Positions 10,446 to 23,948 of a DNA stretch of 64,000 bases are shown here, in pieces. This stretch comes from JAEYXS01 sp943367715 (GTDB lineage Bacteria > Verrucomicrobiota > Verrucomicrobiia > Limisphaerales > JAEYXS01), in assembly GCA_943367715.1 (NCBI GenBank), contig CALRJY020000035.1, positions 1 to 64,000 of the forward strand, read 5' to 3'. Position 1 is the stretch's first letter. The number at the start of each line of letters is the position of its first letter. The notes under the pieces were generated by a model that was not told the DNA's origin, made no database searches, and saw only the letters and a list, made by a program, of their open reading frames with translations. The position numbers and the translations under genes were made by a program.

Positions 10446-11174
10446 TCAGGAAGCCGCAGTGATGTCCATGTCCCGCGTGTAGTAAAGAATACGACCGCAG
10501 TTCGGACAGGCGACGAGATCTTGATGGCCCTGGCAGGCGACGATGATCTGGGTGGGCAACTGCATGTGGCAACCGCCACAGGCTTTATGCACCACACCGA
10601 CGAGAGCACGGCCGGCTTTGTTTTTGAAAAGGCGCTCGTAACGGTTCAATGCGACTTCTTCTACGGCACTGGCGTACTCGGGGCGCTTGGACTGAAGGGC
10701 GGCGAGTTCGGCTTTCAATGTCGCTTCGCGATCGGCGAGCTTGCCCAGCATGCCATCCATGACGGCTTTATCCGCTTTTGCGGCTTCCGTGGCTTTGTTG
10801 ACGACAATTTTGGCGGCGTCAATCTGTTCCATCACGCCGAGTTCCACATCCTCGATGCCACTGATCTGCTTGTTGCAAGTTTCGATCTGACTGGTGAAGG
10901 CCTTATACTCCTCGTTCTTCTTGGTCTGGGCCTGCTGCGTGGCGTACTTGCGGATGAGCTCTTTCTGGGCTTCCACGTCGAGCTCGAGGCGTTTGCGCTC
11001 GGATTCGAGGTGTTTCAGGCTGTTTTTGGCGTTTTCCAAGGCTTGGGTGGAGCCACTGACCTTGGTGTTGGCGGCCTGGCGCTGAGGACCTACGCCGGAA
11101 AGTTCTTCCTGAGTCTTGAGAATCTTTTGATCGTGGGACTGGAGGATTAGGAGTTTTTCGATGACGTCAAGCAT
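10446..11174 (-). CDS. Coiled-coil protein with C-terminal C4 zinc ribbon
   Basis: A 242-aa protein of the widespread CT398-like family (zf-RING_7, PF02591). Residues about 1-185 are predicted long coiled coil, rich in E, K, Q and A. The C-terminal part holds two Cys pairs, CGGC and CPNC, forming a C4 zinc ribbon (KACGGCHMQLP and ACPNCGRILYY). The molecular role is not established; a nucleic-acid-associated adaptor role has been suggested for the family. It lies upstream of rnpB on the same strand, so rnpB may be read from the same transcript or from its own promoter. Confidence 0.88.
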   Translation of the reverse strand: MLDVIEKLLILQSHDQKILKTQEELSGVGPQRQAANTKVSGSTQALENAKNSLKHLESERKRLELDVEAQKELIRKYATQQAQTKKNEEYKAFTSQIETCNKQISGIEDVELGVMEQIDAAKIVVNKATEAAKADKAVMDGMLGKLADREATLKAELAALQSKRPEYASAVEEVALNRYERLFKNKAGRALVGVVHKACGGCHMQLPTQIIVACQGHQDLVACPNCGRILYYTRDMDITAAS

Positions 11175-11299
11175 GCTTGGCTGAAAGTGAGGAGACGTTA
11201 TCGGGCGCAGTGAAAGGCGTCAACGGAACATGCGCGGAAAGTGAGAGAAAATTTGAAAGCAGACGGAAATAGCAGGGAAAATTGGGGGTCGGTACAAAG

Positions 11300-11334
11300 A
11301 AAAAGACCGGTCTGAACTCACAGACCGGTCTTTT
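11300..11334 (-). terminator. Intrinsic terminator of the rRNA operon
   Basis: A perfect inverted repeat AAAGACCGGTCTG...CAGACCGGTCTTT with a 6-nt loop, followed on the minus strand by a U-rich run, about 10 nt past the 5S 3' end. Confidence 0.88.
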
Positions 11335-11343
11335 AAGAAAGAA

Positions 11344-11455
11344 TTGGCGCCTACCTACTCTCGCGGAAGCTATACAACCACTACCATTGGCAATACTGTG
11401 TTTGACGGCCGAGTTCGGGATGGGATCGGGTCGGACCACAGCTTAATAAGCACCA
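11344..11455 (-). rRNA. rrf: 5S ribosomal RNA
   Basis: The minus strand carries the 5S signatures CCCGATCCCATCCCGAACTC and GCGAGAGTAGGTAGGCGCC, with the ends GGTGC and GGCGCC pairing as helix I. It is the last gene of the rRNA operon and is followed by a terminator. Ends are good to a few bases. Confidence 0.93.
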
Positions 11456-11570
11456 AAAATTGATAAAGAACATTGCTGTTCTCTGAAATCTGCACATAGA
11501 CATCACTGTCGAATAGAGCTCACATGTTTCGCGAGTTGAAATCGCTTCCCATTAAAGGGAAAAGCGATCA

Positions 11571-14427
<2,857 letters not shown>

Positions 14428-14594
14428 AAAATTAACCATTGATTTTACTCAATAGTAACTCAGCGAAACATGTATTAATTGCCCTATCCTACAATTTATT
14501 CTATGTGCAGATGTCAAAGAACTTTGCGCTTCTTCCATCTAACAGCTTTTAAGGCCGTTAAGCTTCCGAACCGCGAAATCATATATTACTGAAG

Positions 14595-14671
14595 TGGTGG
14601 GCCTGACTGGATTCGAACCAGTGACCCTGCGCTTATCAAGCGCATGCTCTAACCAACTGAGCTACAGGCCC
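14595..14671 (-). tRNA. tRNA-Ile (GAT)
   Basis: A 77-nt cloverleaf on the minus strand with acceptor GGGCCTG/CAGGCCC, anticodon GAT in CTTGATAAG, T-loop GGTTCGAATCC and an encoded CCA end. It sits in the 16S-23S spacer. Confidence 0.97.
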
Positions 14672-14697
14672 AAGAAAGTCTCGCATTGGGCCTTGTA

Positions 14698-14773
14698 TGG
14701 TGGAGCTGAGGAGAGTCGAACTCCTGACCTATAGCTTGCAAAGCTACCGCTCTACCAACTGAGCTACAGCCCC
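14698..14773 (-). tRNA. tRNA-Ala (TGC)
   Basis: A 76-nt cloverleaf on the minus strand with acceptor GGGGCTG/CAGCTCC, anticodon TGC in CTTTGCAAG, T-loop AGTTCGACTCT and an encoded CCA. It lies 26 nt upstream of tRNA-Ile in the 16S-23S spacer, the usual order. Confidence 0.97.
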
Positions 14774-14920
14774 CTGGCCGGAGCCAAAATTGGCCAACGG
14801 AATAATTTCCACTTCCGTATATTAAAGAACAAGCTCTTGAGAGCTGAATTGTGCGATAAGTGAGCCCACAACCCCGAAGGGTTGCTCCGACCTAGGGTAT
14901 CTGATTGCTCAGACCCGTAG

Positions 14921-16496
<1,576 letters not shown>

Positions 16497-16659
16497 TGTT
16501 TGACTCATGTCGCTAATATTCCTATTAGCACTTTAGTCTACTTGATTAATTCTCTTTGATCTCTTGCGAGACCATTGAGAGGGCTCATAATCTTATCGCA
16601 CAATTCAACTTTCAAAGAGCGTTTGAGTATTGCTACTCGAAACTTTCCCGTTTTAGGGG

Positions 16660-16716
16660 ATAAAAAACCCGAGAGGCTCTCATTTACAACTTACCAGGCC
16701 TCTCAGTGCCTTTTCT
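16660..16716 (-). promoter_or_regulatory. Hairpin in the rRNA leader
   Basis: The segments CGAGAGGC (about 16669) and GCCTCTCAG (about 16698) form an inverted repeat within the predicted leader between the promoter and 16S. It could be part of an antitermination or processing structure; the role is inferred from position only. Confidence 0.4.
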
Positions 16717-16731
16717 TAACTTGCTGCGCTT

Positions 16732-16795
16732 AGCTTAGAGACGATTAATTTCGCGTCAACAACTTTTCGTAACATTTTTTGTTACCGAACAGTTG
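16732..16795 (-). promoter_or_regulatory. Putative rRNA operon promoter with UP element
   Basis: On the minus strand, TTGACG (16754-16759) and TAAGCT (16732-16737) are spaced by 16 bp. An A/T-rich tract immediately upstream (about 16760-16790, containing AAAAAATGTTACG) resembles an UP element. It lies about 240 bp upstream of the mature 16S end, which is usual for an rRNA promoter. Confidence 0.6.
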
Positions 16796-17569
16796 TCGTT
16801 GCGTTTTCACCGTTCACTCACCGCTCACCGTGTCGCGCACCAACGAGAACGAAGATATACGAAGATCGTTTCAGCACAAGAGGTTTTTTAAACTTTTTTG
16901 GTTACCCTGCGGTTTCCCCACCCGCTTTACCCCCGCTTCCAGCACCCCATCCAACTCCATTTCGCCCTTTATTTATAGGGTATTCCCCCACCTGCTATTT
17001 CCCCGTTTCAGGGCCATTTTTCCCGCCCGAAAAATTTCGCATTTTTCTTCGCTCAACCCCTTTCACACCCCCTCCCAAACCTCCAAATTCACCCAAACGT
17101 CACCCGAAATCCCCATTTCAGACCTGCTGCGCCTCTCCGCTCCAGCTTGTTCATATTATTCATAACCTGTTTAAAATGAGCCAGTTATAAATCTTCACCC
17201 AGTTCCCTGCGATTTTCCGCCTCTTTTCCAACCCTTCTCCACCCTCATTTTCCTCCCGTCCTGCTTCTCTCCCCTCTCAAACCCACCGTTTCATAGGAAT
17301 TGCCGCCATTTTCCACTCTTTTCAGCCTGTTAAACCTCCTTCCCACCCCTATTCGCCTCCGCTGACCCGCTGTTCGGCGCCTCTTAGTTTGGTAGCGCCC
17401 TACCGATATGATCTAGAATCCTAGGTTCCCCGCTAAGAGTCTGATCTCCTCAGGCGACTTTAGGCCCATTTGGCCAATGGGAATCCCGCCCAGACCCCTT
17501 CGATTGAGGCCTCAGCAACCCCTTTTCCCCTTTGATTTCAGCCTCTTTCACCACATTCTACCCCAGCCA
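16796..17569. other. Intergenic region without a convincing gene
   Basis: This is the 774-bp space between the divergent rRNA promoter and the first tandem paralogue. The plus strand is strongly pyrimidine-rich and poor in G between about 16890 and 17400. A 128-codon open frame at 16779-17165 is a low-complexity S/P/F product without a recognisable domain, so I do not call it. No structured RNA or repeat was recognised. Confidence 0.5.
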
Positions 17570-19048
17570 GTGAGCGCGTCCACCTCCACCGCCAGCTTCC
17601 GCAAACACCGTCGGTTGTTCATCCTCACGATTCTGCTCCTGCTCGGCGGCTTGATTTGGTGGATTCGCCAAAGTCCTTCCGAAATGGAACGCTACCGCGC
17701 GCAGCTCATCGCCCAAGGCGAGATTCTCGATCTTGAGCAACTCGCCCCCAAACGCGCCGTTAATCCGCCCGAAGTAGGGGCCGCTTGGCAAAACCTCGCT
17801 ACGAACGACTTCGTCTACTGGACCGGATCCCTTGGGAACATTGCCCTAGCCGATTGGAAGCCCGGCACCAACAGCCTCCTGCGTCTCACTACCTTCCACC
17901 CTACCTCACCTGCCAGCCTCACGAATCGCCTGCACTTCTGGCGCGATATCAATTCGCTGGTTGAAACCAATCGCGCCGCACTGGAACTCCTCCGTGATGC
18001 TCTGCAGACACCCGTAAAGGATCCGGGCCGTGATTACCTTCAGTTCCTGGACTATACCGCCGGCCCCGTTCTTCGGCTCCGCAGTTACGCCCAGTTTTGC
18101 CGCATTTCAGCCGTGGCCGATATCCACGCTCACGCTGTCGATGAAAGCTACGCCACCATGACCAGCCTGATGAATCTCACTGAATATCGCAGTGAGGAAT
18201 GGATCATCGTCGCCCAGATGATCCGCATCGCCCTGGTCAAAATGGCCCATGAACCCACTTGGTATGCTCTTGAATCTCACACTTGGGATGAATCCAAACT
18301 GCTGCAACTGCAGACCCGCTGGGAAAACGTCTCACTCGTCACCAATACCTACCAGGCCCTGCTATTCGAACGTGCCAGCGGCAATGCGGTGTTCACTCAC
18401 ACCCACATTGATCGCGAGCGCGTCCAGACACAATTCGTCAACCATCCTTTCCTTCCATCACCACCGGGCGGACGAGAGCTGTTCTGGCAATGGTGGCGCT
18501 TGAGTTCCGATCTTTCGGACGACCAGCTTTTCTATCTGAAAAACCAACAGGCCAAACTCACCATCTGGCGGGAACACATTCGGAATCCCTCCTGGGCTCG
18601 CGCCATAAATGAATTCGCCGCCTTGGAAGTTGCCAAGCAACAAGCCCTCACCAACTCCGTTCTCCCGAACAAATATCTCCTGACGGAGCACTTGGATTTC
18701 GACCACAGCAGAATCGCCACCACCTTGATCACGACTGAAACCCTCCGCGTCCAAACCATCACCGCCATCGCCCTTGAACGCCACCGCCTTAAACACGGCC
18801 ACTACCCTGACACACTCGCAAAACTCATCCCCGACTATTTGACGAAGCTACCCCAAGACCCCATGGACGGCCGCGCGATGCGCTACCGCTTGAACCCCGA
18901 CCGCACCTTCACCCTCTGGTCCGTCGGCCTCGATGGCACAGACAACGGGGGCGACCCCACCATGCCTGATCCCCAAAAACAAAACTTCCCCCAAGATGCC
19001 CGCGACCTCGTGTGGCCCCGCCTTGATCCCATAGACCTCCCGCCGTAG
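17570..19048 (+). CDS. Membrane-anchored tandem-family protein, paralogue 1
   Basis: First of four tandem paralogues, about 492 aa, no assigned function. An N-terminal membrane anchor (LFILTILLLLGGLIWWI) is followed by the family signature ERYRAQLIAQGEILDLEQLA. The middle is helical with motifs such as YRSEEWIIVAQMIRIAL and SLVTNTYQALLFERA. The last 90 residues read ALERHRLKHGHYPDTLAKL, LPQDPMDGR, FTLWSVGLDGTDNGGD and DLVWPRLDPIDLPP. That end resembles the C-terminal domain of GspG-type pseudopilins. The GTG start at 17570 is chosen because paralogues 3 and 4 share a GTG at the same position; an upstream frame to 17477 is open. The acidic GNEPDGDEP stretch of the others is altered here to VNPPEVG. 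Confidence 0.78.
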   Translation: MSASTSTASFRKHRRLFILTILLLLGGLIWWIRQSPSEMERYRAQLIAQGEILDLEQLAPKRAVNPPEVGAAWQNLATNDFVYWTGSLGNIALADWKPGTNSLLRLTTFHPTSPASLTNRLHFWRDINSLVETNRAALELLRDALQTPVKDPGRDYLQFLDYTAGPVLRLRSYAQFCRISAVADIHAHAVDESYATMTSLMNLTEYRSEEWIIVAQMIRIALVKMAHEPTWYALESHTWDESKLLQLQTRWENVSLVTNTYQALLFERASGNAVFTHTHIDRERVQTQFVNHPFLPSPPGGRELFWQWWRLSSDLSDDQLFYLKNQQAKLTIWREHIRNPSWARAINEFAALEVAKQQALTNSVLPNKYLLTEHLDFDHSRIATTLITTETLRVQTITAIALERHRLKHGHYPDTLAKLIPDYLTKLPQDPMDGRAMRYRLNPDRTFTLWSVGLDGTDNGGDPTMPDPQKQNFPQDARDLVWPRLDPIDLPP

Positions 19049-19107
19049 TCCTCTCGTAGCCGACGACGTCAGGAGGCGGAACTAACTCCTCCCTTTGCTC
19101 AATGCTA

Positions 19108-19260
19108 CTGACCCACGGGTGTGATTTCAAACGGGTGAGGCCTCGGATCTGTGACGAAGCACGCGACGCGTGCTGCCGGTTTCCAGCCGGCAGTCCGCGA
19201 CGACCGCCGTAGCCAACAACCCCCTTTCCTCACCCGTTTGAAATCACACCCCTGACCCAC
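19108..19260. mobile_element. MITE-like element with perfect 24-bp ends and 9-bp target duplication
   Basis: The element spans 19117-19251 (135 bp). Its two ends, 19117-19140 (begins GGGTGTGATT) and 19228-19251, are perfect inverted copies of 24 bp. It is flanked on both sides by the same 9 bp, CTGACCCAC (19108-19116 and 19252-19260), as expected for a target site duplication. The interior has no open reading frame but holds a strong hairpin, CTGCCGGTTTCCAGCCGGCAG with one extra base (19173-19193). It lies between paralogues 1 and 2. The element needs a transposase in trans. Confidence 0.85.
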
Positions 19261-19318
19261 CCGTGCGATCGGGTTGAGCTTGAAAATTCAGGCTTTCCGC
19301 CTTACACCCTTCTAACCA

Positions 19319-20773
19319 ATGAGCACCGCCCAACTCCATCGGTCGTGGCGCATCCTGTTCTTTCCGCTCATCCTTGCCCTGAACCTCTTGGCCGCAGTGC
19401 CAGGCTATAGCGCCTCCGCCGAACTCGAACGCTACCGCGCTGAACTCATTGCTCGAGGCGAAATCCTCGATATCGACAAGCTCGCTCCCAAGCGCACCGG
19501 CAACGAACCCGATGGCGATGAACCGCTCGAAAAAGGTGTGAAAGCGATGCAACACGGTGTCAGTGCACTTAAAACCGGCCATCTTACCACCGAATATACC
19601 ACCAATGGTATGCAGCGGATTTTGCGACGAACCCACACCAACAATCTGACCCAAGCTCAGCGTGCCCCGCTATGGCAGCAAGCCGCCACCGAACTGGAAA
19701 CCCGCCACGCCGATCTGCGGCTGCTCAGCCAGGCCCTGCAAGACCCGCCCCGCGAAAAAGGCTCGGAATACCGTGATTTCATCAACCGCACACAAAGCAA
19801 CTCCCGCCTCCGTCGGGAGGTCGGCCAATTTCTTCAAGCCGCTGCTTTCATCGATATCTACGCCCGCCGCACCAACCAGGCGATGGCCGCCCAACTGGCC
19901 CTCCTGGACCTCACCGATCTGCACCGGGAAGAGTGGTGGCTCCCCGATCAGCACCTCAGAAATGCCATCTGCCGCCATGCCCTGGATGCCACTTGGTATG
20001 GCTTGGAAACCCGCCTCTGGAATGAATCCGCGCTCCAGCAGCTTCAGCAACGTTGGGAAAACATTTCCCTGCTGACCAATGTCTTTCAATCCCTTGTCTA
20101 TGAGCGTGCCTTCGGTGTATTTGCCTTTCAACTCGCCCGCACCGATCCCGCACGCGTCCGTCGTGAATTTCCTGATCCAGCCACCACCGTGTCTGAACGC
20201 TCATTCAGAACTTGGTATTACAGTTCCGGCATTGACGATGATGAACTCTACTATCTGAAAAGCCGCCAAACCTCTTTGGACCTCTGGCGGCAAACCCTGA
20301 AATCACCCGATTGGGCCACCGCCCTCCAAGAATTTGAAACGCTGGAAAGTGAGTGGAACAGGGTTCACTGGGAAAACATCAAAACCCGTCGCTATCGCCT
20401 GTCCTTCATCATGGACTGGCTGAAGGCAAGCACCATCTATTACTCGGTCAGCACCGAGACAATCCGCCAGCAAACCATCATCGCGATCGCCCTCGAACGC
20501 CACCGTCTCAAACACGGCCACTACCCGGACGCACTGTCAAAACTCATCCCTGCTTATCTGGCCCAGATTCCCCAAGACCCCATGGATGGCCGTCCGATGC
20601 TCTACCACAGAGGAAAGGACGGCACCTTCACCCTCTGGTCCGTCGGCTTGGACGACTATGATGATGGCGGCGACCCCACCATGCCTGATCCGCAGAAACA
20701 AAACTTTCCCCAAGACTCTAACGATATGGTCTGGCCCCGCCTCGATCCGATAGATCTGCCGCCCAAGCCGTAG
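19319..20773 (+). CDS. Exported tandem-family protein, paralogue 2
   Basis: A 484-aa paralogue of the neighbouring genes. Its N-terminus differs: MSTAQLHRSWRILFFPLILA then LLAAVPGYSASAELERYRAE looks like a cleavable signal peptide rather than a retained anchor. The family signature LIARGEILDIDKLAPKRTGN is followed by EPDGDEP. Middle motifs are REKGSEYRDF, REEWWLPDQ and SLLTNVFQSLVYERA. The C-terminal pseudopilin-like block (ALERHRLKHGHYPDALSKL, IPQDPMDGRPM, LWSVGLDDYDDGGD, PRLDPIDLPPKP) is well kept. The function is unknown. It has the only clear ATG start of the four. Confidence 0.8.
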   Translation: MSTAQLHRSWRILFFPLILALNLLAAVPGYSASAELERYRAELIARGEILDIDKLAPKRTGNEPDGDEPLEKGVKAMQHGVSALKTGHLTTEYTTNGMQRILRRTHTNNLTQAQRAPLWQQAATELETRHADLRLLSQALQDPPREKGSEYRDFINRTQSNSRLRREVGQFLQAAAFIDIYARRTNQAMAAQLALLDLTDLHREEWWLPDQHLRNAICRHALDATWYGLETRLWNESALQQLQQRWENISLLTNVFQSLVYERAFGVFAFQLARTDPARVRREFPDPATTVSERSFRTWYYSSGIDDDELYYLKSRQTSLDLWRQTLKSPDWATALQEFETLESEWNRVHWENIKTRRYRLSFIMDWLKASTIYYSVSTETIRQQTIIAIALERHRLKHGHYPDALSKLIPAYLAQIPQDPMDGRPMLYHRGKDGTFTLWSVGLDDYDDGGDPTMPDPQKQNFPQDSNDMVWPRLDPIDLPPKP

Positions 20774-20909
20774 CCGCCCCCCCATGCGGGACGGAACTAA
20801 CTTCAACTTTTCCCGCTGGCCGGTGTTCGATGTCTTAAGCGCCGGGGTAGGACGGGCTTTAAAAAACTTTGACCTTGGAGCCTTCAACCTCAAACTCCTT
20901 TGTCGCCAA

Positions 20910-22349
20910 GTGAGTCCAAAAACTAAACGCCGCCTGCTCCGCTCCGCAACCGCTCTGCTGATACTCGGCGTTTTGGTCTGGTGGTCTCGCACCCGCCACA
21001 CCGAGTTGGACCGTTACAAAGCCCAGTTGATCGCCCAAGGAGAAATCCTTGATCTCGATAAGCTCGCCCCCAAGCGCACCGGCAATGAACCGGATGGTGA
21101 TGAGCCCATGCGACAGGCCGTCCGGCAAATGACCAATGATCTGGTGCCCCGTACCATTTACTTCCACTTTACCACCACCAATGGTGTTCAGGTGTTCGAT
21201 TGGACTTTCCTTTCCAGCCACCATCACAGCAACACTCTGACGCGCATCCAGAACGGCATCGCGGAGATCGAGAGCAAACGCCCCAGCCTGCTCATCCTGC
21301 ATCAGACACTGACCAATTTGCCGGCGGAAAAAGGAGCCGATTATCGCCAAGTCACCAGTTATCCCATCGTCAATCACGTCCAGCGCCGTACTATTTCCCA
21401 GTTTCTCCATCACGCCATCGTGCTGGATGCCTATGCCGGTCGTAATGGCCACGCCTACACCAACCTCACCACCGTATTGGAAATGGCCCAACTTCACCGG
21501 GAAGAGTGGTCACTCATGACCCAGATGGTCCGTACGGCCGTCACCAAGCAGGCCTTGGAAGATCTCAACTATGGACTGGCCCTGCACTCCTGGAATGATG
21601 CCCAGCTTGCCGTTCTGCACCCACAAATCGCCTCCATTTCACTCGTCACCAACGTATATCAGGCCCTCATCTACGAACGCGCCGTCAGTTTAGCACGCTT
21701 CGCCCAAGCCCGGCAGAACGCCCAATCGGTGGTCACGAATGCCTACCTCGTCTCTCAACCCTTCGACCTGAAACTGCGCGCACACACTTTCTTATGGAGC
21801 AATCTCGCAATTGATGACGACGAACTCAACTTCCTGAAACTTTCCCAATACCAGTTGGAACTTATCCGCCCAAACCTGCAGACTCCTCGCTGGTCCGGCG
21901 TTCCAGAACAATTGCGCAGCGAATGGGAAAAGCTGGTTTACCCAGCCCAGACTTACTTCTCCCAACTGAAACTCAACCTCACGGCTTCTCAATACATCTC
22001 GATGGATCGAGGCCTGGTAACTCTCCTCTTCGCCGAAACCCGCCGCCAGCAAGCCCTCGCCGCCATCGCCCTCGAACGCCACTGGCTCAAGCATGGCCGC
22101 TATCCCGACACGTTGGAAAAACTCCGCCCAGAATATTTTCCAGCGCTTCCCCTTGATCCCATCAATGGCCGTCCACTGCATTACCGCTTGAATGCAGACG
22201 GCACCTACACTCTCTGGTCGGTAGGAATGAATGGCAAAGATGATGGCGGTGACGCCACCATTCCCGCCTCCAAAAGACAAGAACCCCAAGAAGCCCGCGA
22301 CCTCGTCTGGCCGCGCATCAATCCTCTCGATCTACCACCGAAACCGTAG
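20910..22349 (+). CDS. Membrane-anchored tandem-family protein, paralogue 3
   Basis: About 479 aa from the GTG at 20910 (VSPKTKRRLLRSATALLILG). The N-terminus is a basic stretch and one transmembrane helix, then ELDRYKAQLIAQGEILDLDK and LAPKRTGNEPDGDEP. Shared middle motifs are AEKGADYRQV, REEWSLMTQMVRTAV and SLVTNVYQALIYERA. The C-terminal block is ALERHWLKHGRYPDTLEKL, LPLDPINGRPLHYRL and LWSVGMNGKDDGGDATI. The open frame extends upstream to 20784, but that part is not conserved. It is 136 bp from paralogue 2 to this GTG, so co-transcription is plausible. Confidence 0.78.
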   Translation: MSPKTKRRLLRSATALLILGVLVWWSRTRHTELDRYKAQLIAQGEILDLDKLAPKRTGNEPDGDEPMRQAVRQMTNDLVPRTIYFHFTTTNGVQVFDWTFLSSHHHSNTLTRIQNGIAEIESKRPSLLILHQTLTNLPAEKGADYRQVTSYPIVNHVQRRTISQFLHHAIVLDAYAGRNGHAYTNLTTVLEMAQLHREEWSLMTQMVRTAVTKQALEDLNYGLALHSWNDAQLAVLHPQIASISLVTNVYQALIYERAVSLARFAQARQNAQSVVTNAYLVSQPFDLKLRAHTFLWSNLAIDDDELNFLKLSQYQLELIRPNLQTPRWSGVPEQLRSEWEKLVYPAQTYFSQLKLNLTASQYISMDRGLVTLLFAETRRQQALAAIALERHWLKHGRYPDTLEKLRPEYFPALPLDPINGRPLHYRLNADGTYTLWSVGMNGKDDGGDATIPASKRQEPQEARDLVWPRINPLDLPPKP

Positions 22350-22459
22350 CCATCCCGCAGGCCACACGGAACTAACGGCTCACTCGGTTATGTGGTCTGT
22401 CGGTGCAACCGACTTTGAGCTTTGAGTTTTGACCTTTGAGCTTCAGAATCCCGGCGCCA

Positions 22460-23890
22460 GTGAGTCCAAAAACAAAACGCCGCATCCTCCTCTCCACCGC
22501 CGTTCTGCTCGTACTCACCGCCCTCCTCTGGTGGGCCCGCTCCGGTCCCTCGGAACTGGACCGCTACAAAGCGCAACTCATCGCCCAAGGCGAAATCCTC
22601 GATCTCGATAAACTCGCCCCCAAGCGCACGGGCAAAGAACCGGATGGTGATGTGCCGCTAAACGATGCCGCGCTGCAGATCTCCAACCGGATCCAGTTCC
22701 GAACTGATCGCTTTCTCCCCTCCGTCAACTCGAACAATCTCCTGTCCGTCACCTGGTCGACCCATCCCGCGGCCACCAACCAGACGCAACGCACCGCCCT
22801 GTGGCTGCAAGCCGAGGCCGAAGTAGAGAATCGACGCAGTGAACTGGTGGCGGCCAGCCTCCTTTTACAAAATCCACCCCGGGAAAAAGGCGCGGAGTAT
22901 CGTGACCTTCCCAATTATCCCCGAGGCAATTTCGCGCAACGCCGTGACGTGGCCATGTTTTTCAGTTCCGCTTTGTTGGCGGATTCCCATGCCGGCCGCT
23001 CCGCCCAGGCTGCCACCAACCTGACCGCCTTGCTCGACCTCTGCGATTTCCAGCGCGAAGAGTGGACCTACCTCAACCAGATGATCCGCATCCCCATCGC
23101 CCGGCTTACCCTTAATACCGTCCAGTATGGATTGCTGACGCACACGTGGAGCGAGCCCGATCTGGCCCGGTTCCAGGGCCGTCTCGAATCCCTCTCCCTC
23201 GTCACCAACACTTATCAGTCGTTGCTCTACCTGCGGGCGCAGGGTGAATCCATCTTCGTCGAATCCCGCACCAACGCGCCGTTGGTCATCACCAATATGT
23301 TCCCGGGCCCTACCGGTTTGAAAGAATACCTGCTGGGAGGCTACTACAAAGCCAACATGGATAAGGATGAACTGACCTTTCTCCAGTTTTCCCAGTCACG
23401 TTTGGATTTCTTCCGCCAGCAACTGCGCTCTCCCGCCTGGGCGGGAGCACCGGCTCTTTTACAAGCACAGGCGGAAGCCACCTTCGACGAATCCGATTCA
23501 TGGATGCCCGTGAAGGGACTCTGGCTTTCCTCCTTGCTCAGCCCCAATCTCAGCCAAGCCATCGGCTCCCTCGCCGTCGCCGAAACAATCCGCCTCCAAA
23601 CCATCACCGCGATCGCCCTCGAGCGCCACCGTCTGAAACACGGCCAGTATCCCGATGCGCTGGCCAAACTAATCCCCGACTATCTGGATAAAGTTCCCCA
23701 AGACCCCATGGATAGCCGCCCGATGCGCTATCGCTTGAACACGGATGGCACGTTCACCCTTTGGTCCGTCGGTTTCGACGGCAAAGATGGCGGTGGTGAT
23801 TTCTCCCTGCCCGATCCTAAGAAACAATCCACTCAAGACGCTCGCGACCTCGTCTGGCCCCGCCTTGATCCCATCGACCTGCCGCCATAG
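22460..23890 (+). CDS. Membrane-anchored tandem-family protein, paralogue 4
   Basis: About 476 aa from the GTG at 22460; the first residues (VSPKTKRRILLSTAVLLVL) match paralogue 3 nearly exactly, including the bases around the start. One transmembrane anchor is followed by ELDRYKAQLIAQGEILDLDK and LAPKRTGKEPDGDVP. Middle motifs are REKGAEYRDL, REEWTYLNQMIRIPI and SLVTNTYQSLLYLRA. The C-terminal block is ALERHRLKHGQYPDALAKL, KVPQDPMDSRPMRYRL and LWSVGFDGKDGGGD. The function is unknown, with the same pseudopilin-like end as its neighbours. Paralogues 3 and 4 look like the most recent duplicates. Confidence 0.78.
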   Translation: MSPKTKRRILLSTAVLLVLTALLWWARSGPSELDRYKAQLIAQGEILDLDKLAPKRTGKEPDGDVPLNDAALQISNRIQFRTDRFLPSVNSNNLLSVTWSTHPAATNQTQRTALWLQAEAEVENRRSELVAASLLLQNPPREKGAEYRDLPNYPRGNFAQRRDVAMFFSSALLADSHAGRSAQAATNLTALLDLCDFQREEWTYLNQMIRIPIARLTLNTVQYGLLTHTWSEPDLARFQGRLESLSLVTNTYQSLLYLRAQGESIFVESRTNAPLVITNMFPGPTGLKEYLLGGYYKANMDKDELTFLQFSQSRLDFFRQQLRSPAWAGAPALLQAQAEATFDESDSWMPVKGLWLSSLLSPNLSQAIGSLAVAETIRLQTITAIALERHRLKHGQYPDALAKLIPDYLDKVPQDPMDSRPMRYRLNTDGTFTLWSVGFDGKDGGGDFSLPDPKKQSTQDARDLVWPRLDPIDLPP

Positions 23891-23948
23891 CGTCCAAGAT
23901 GAAGAAGGCCGAACCAACTTCCTCCATGGGCCCGCCGGTGCAACCGGC

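Noticed and set aside
16779..17165. 128-codon frame upstream of the tandem family
   Set aside because: Low-complexity product from a pyrimidine-rich region overlapping the rRNA promoter, with no domain or ribosome site.
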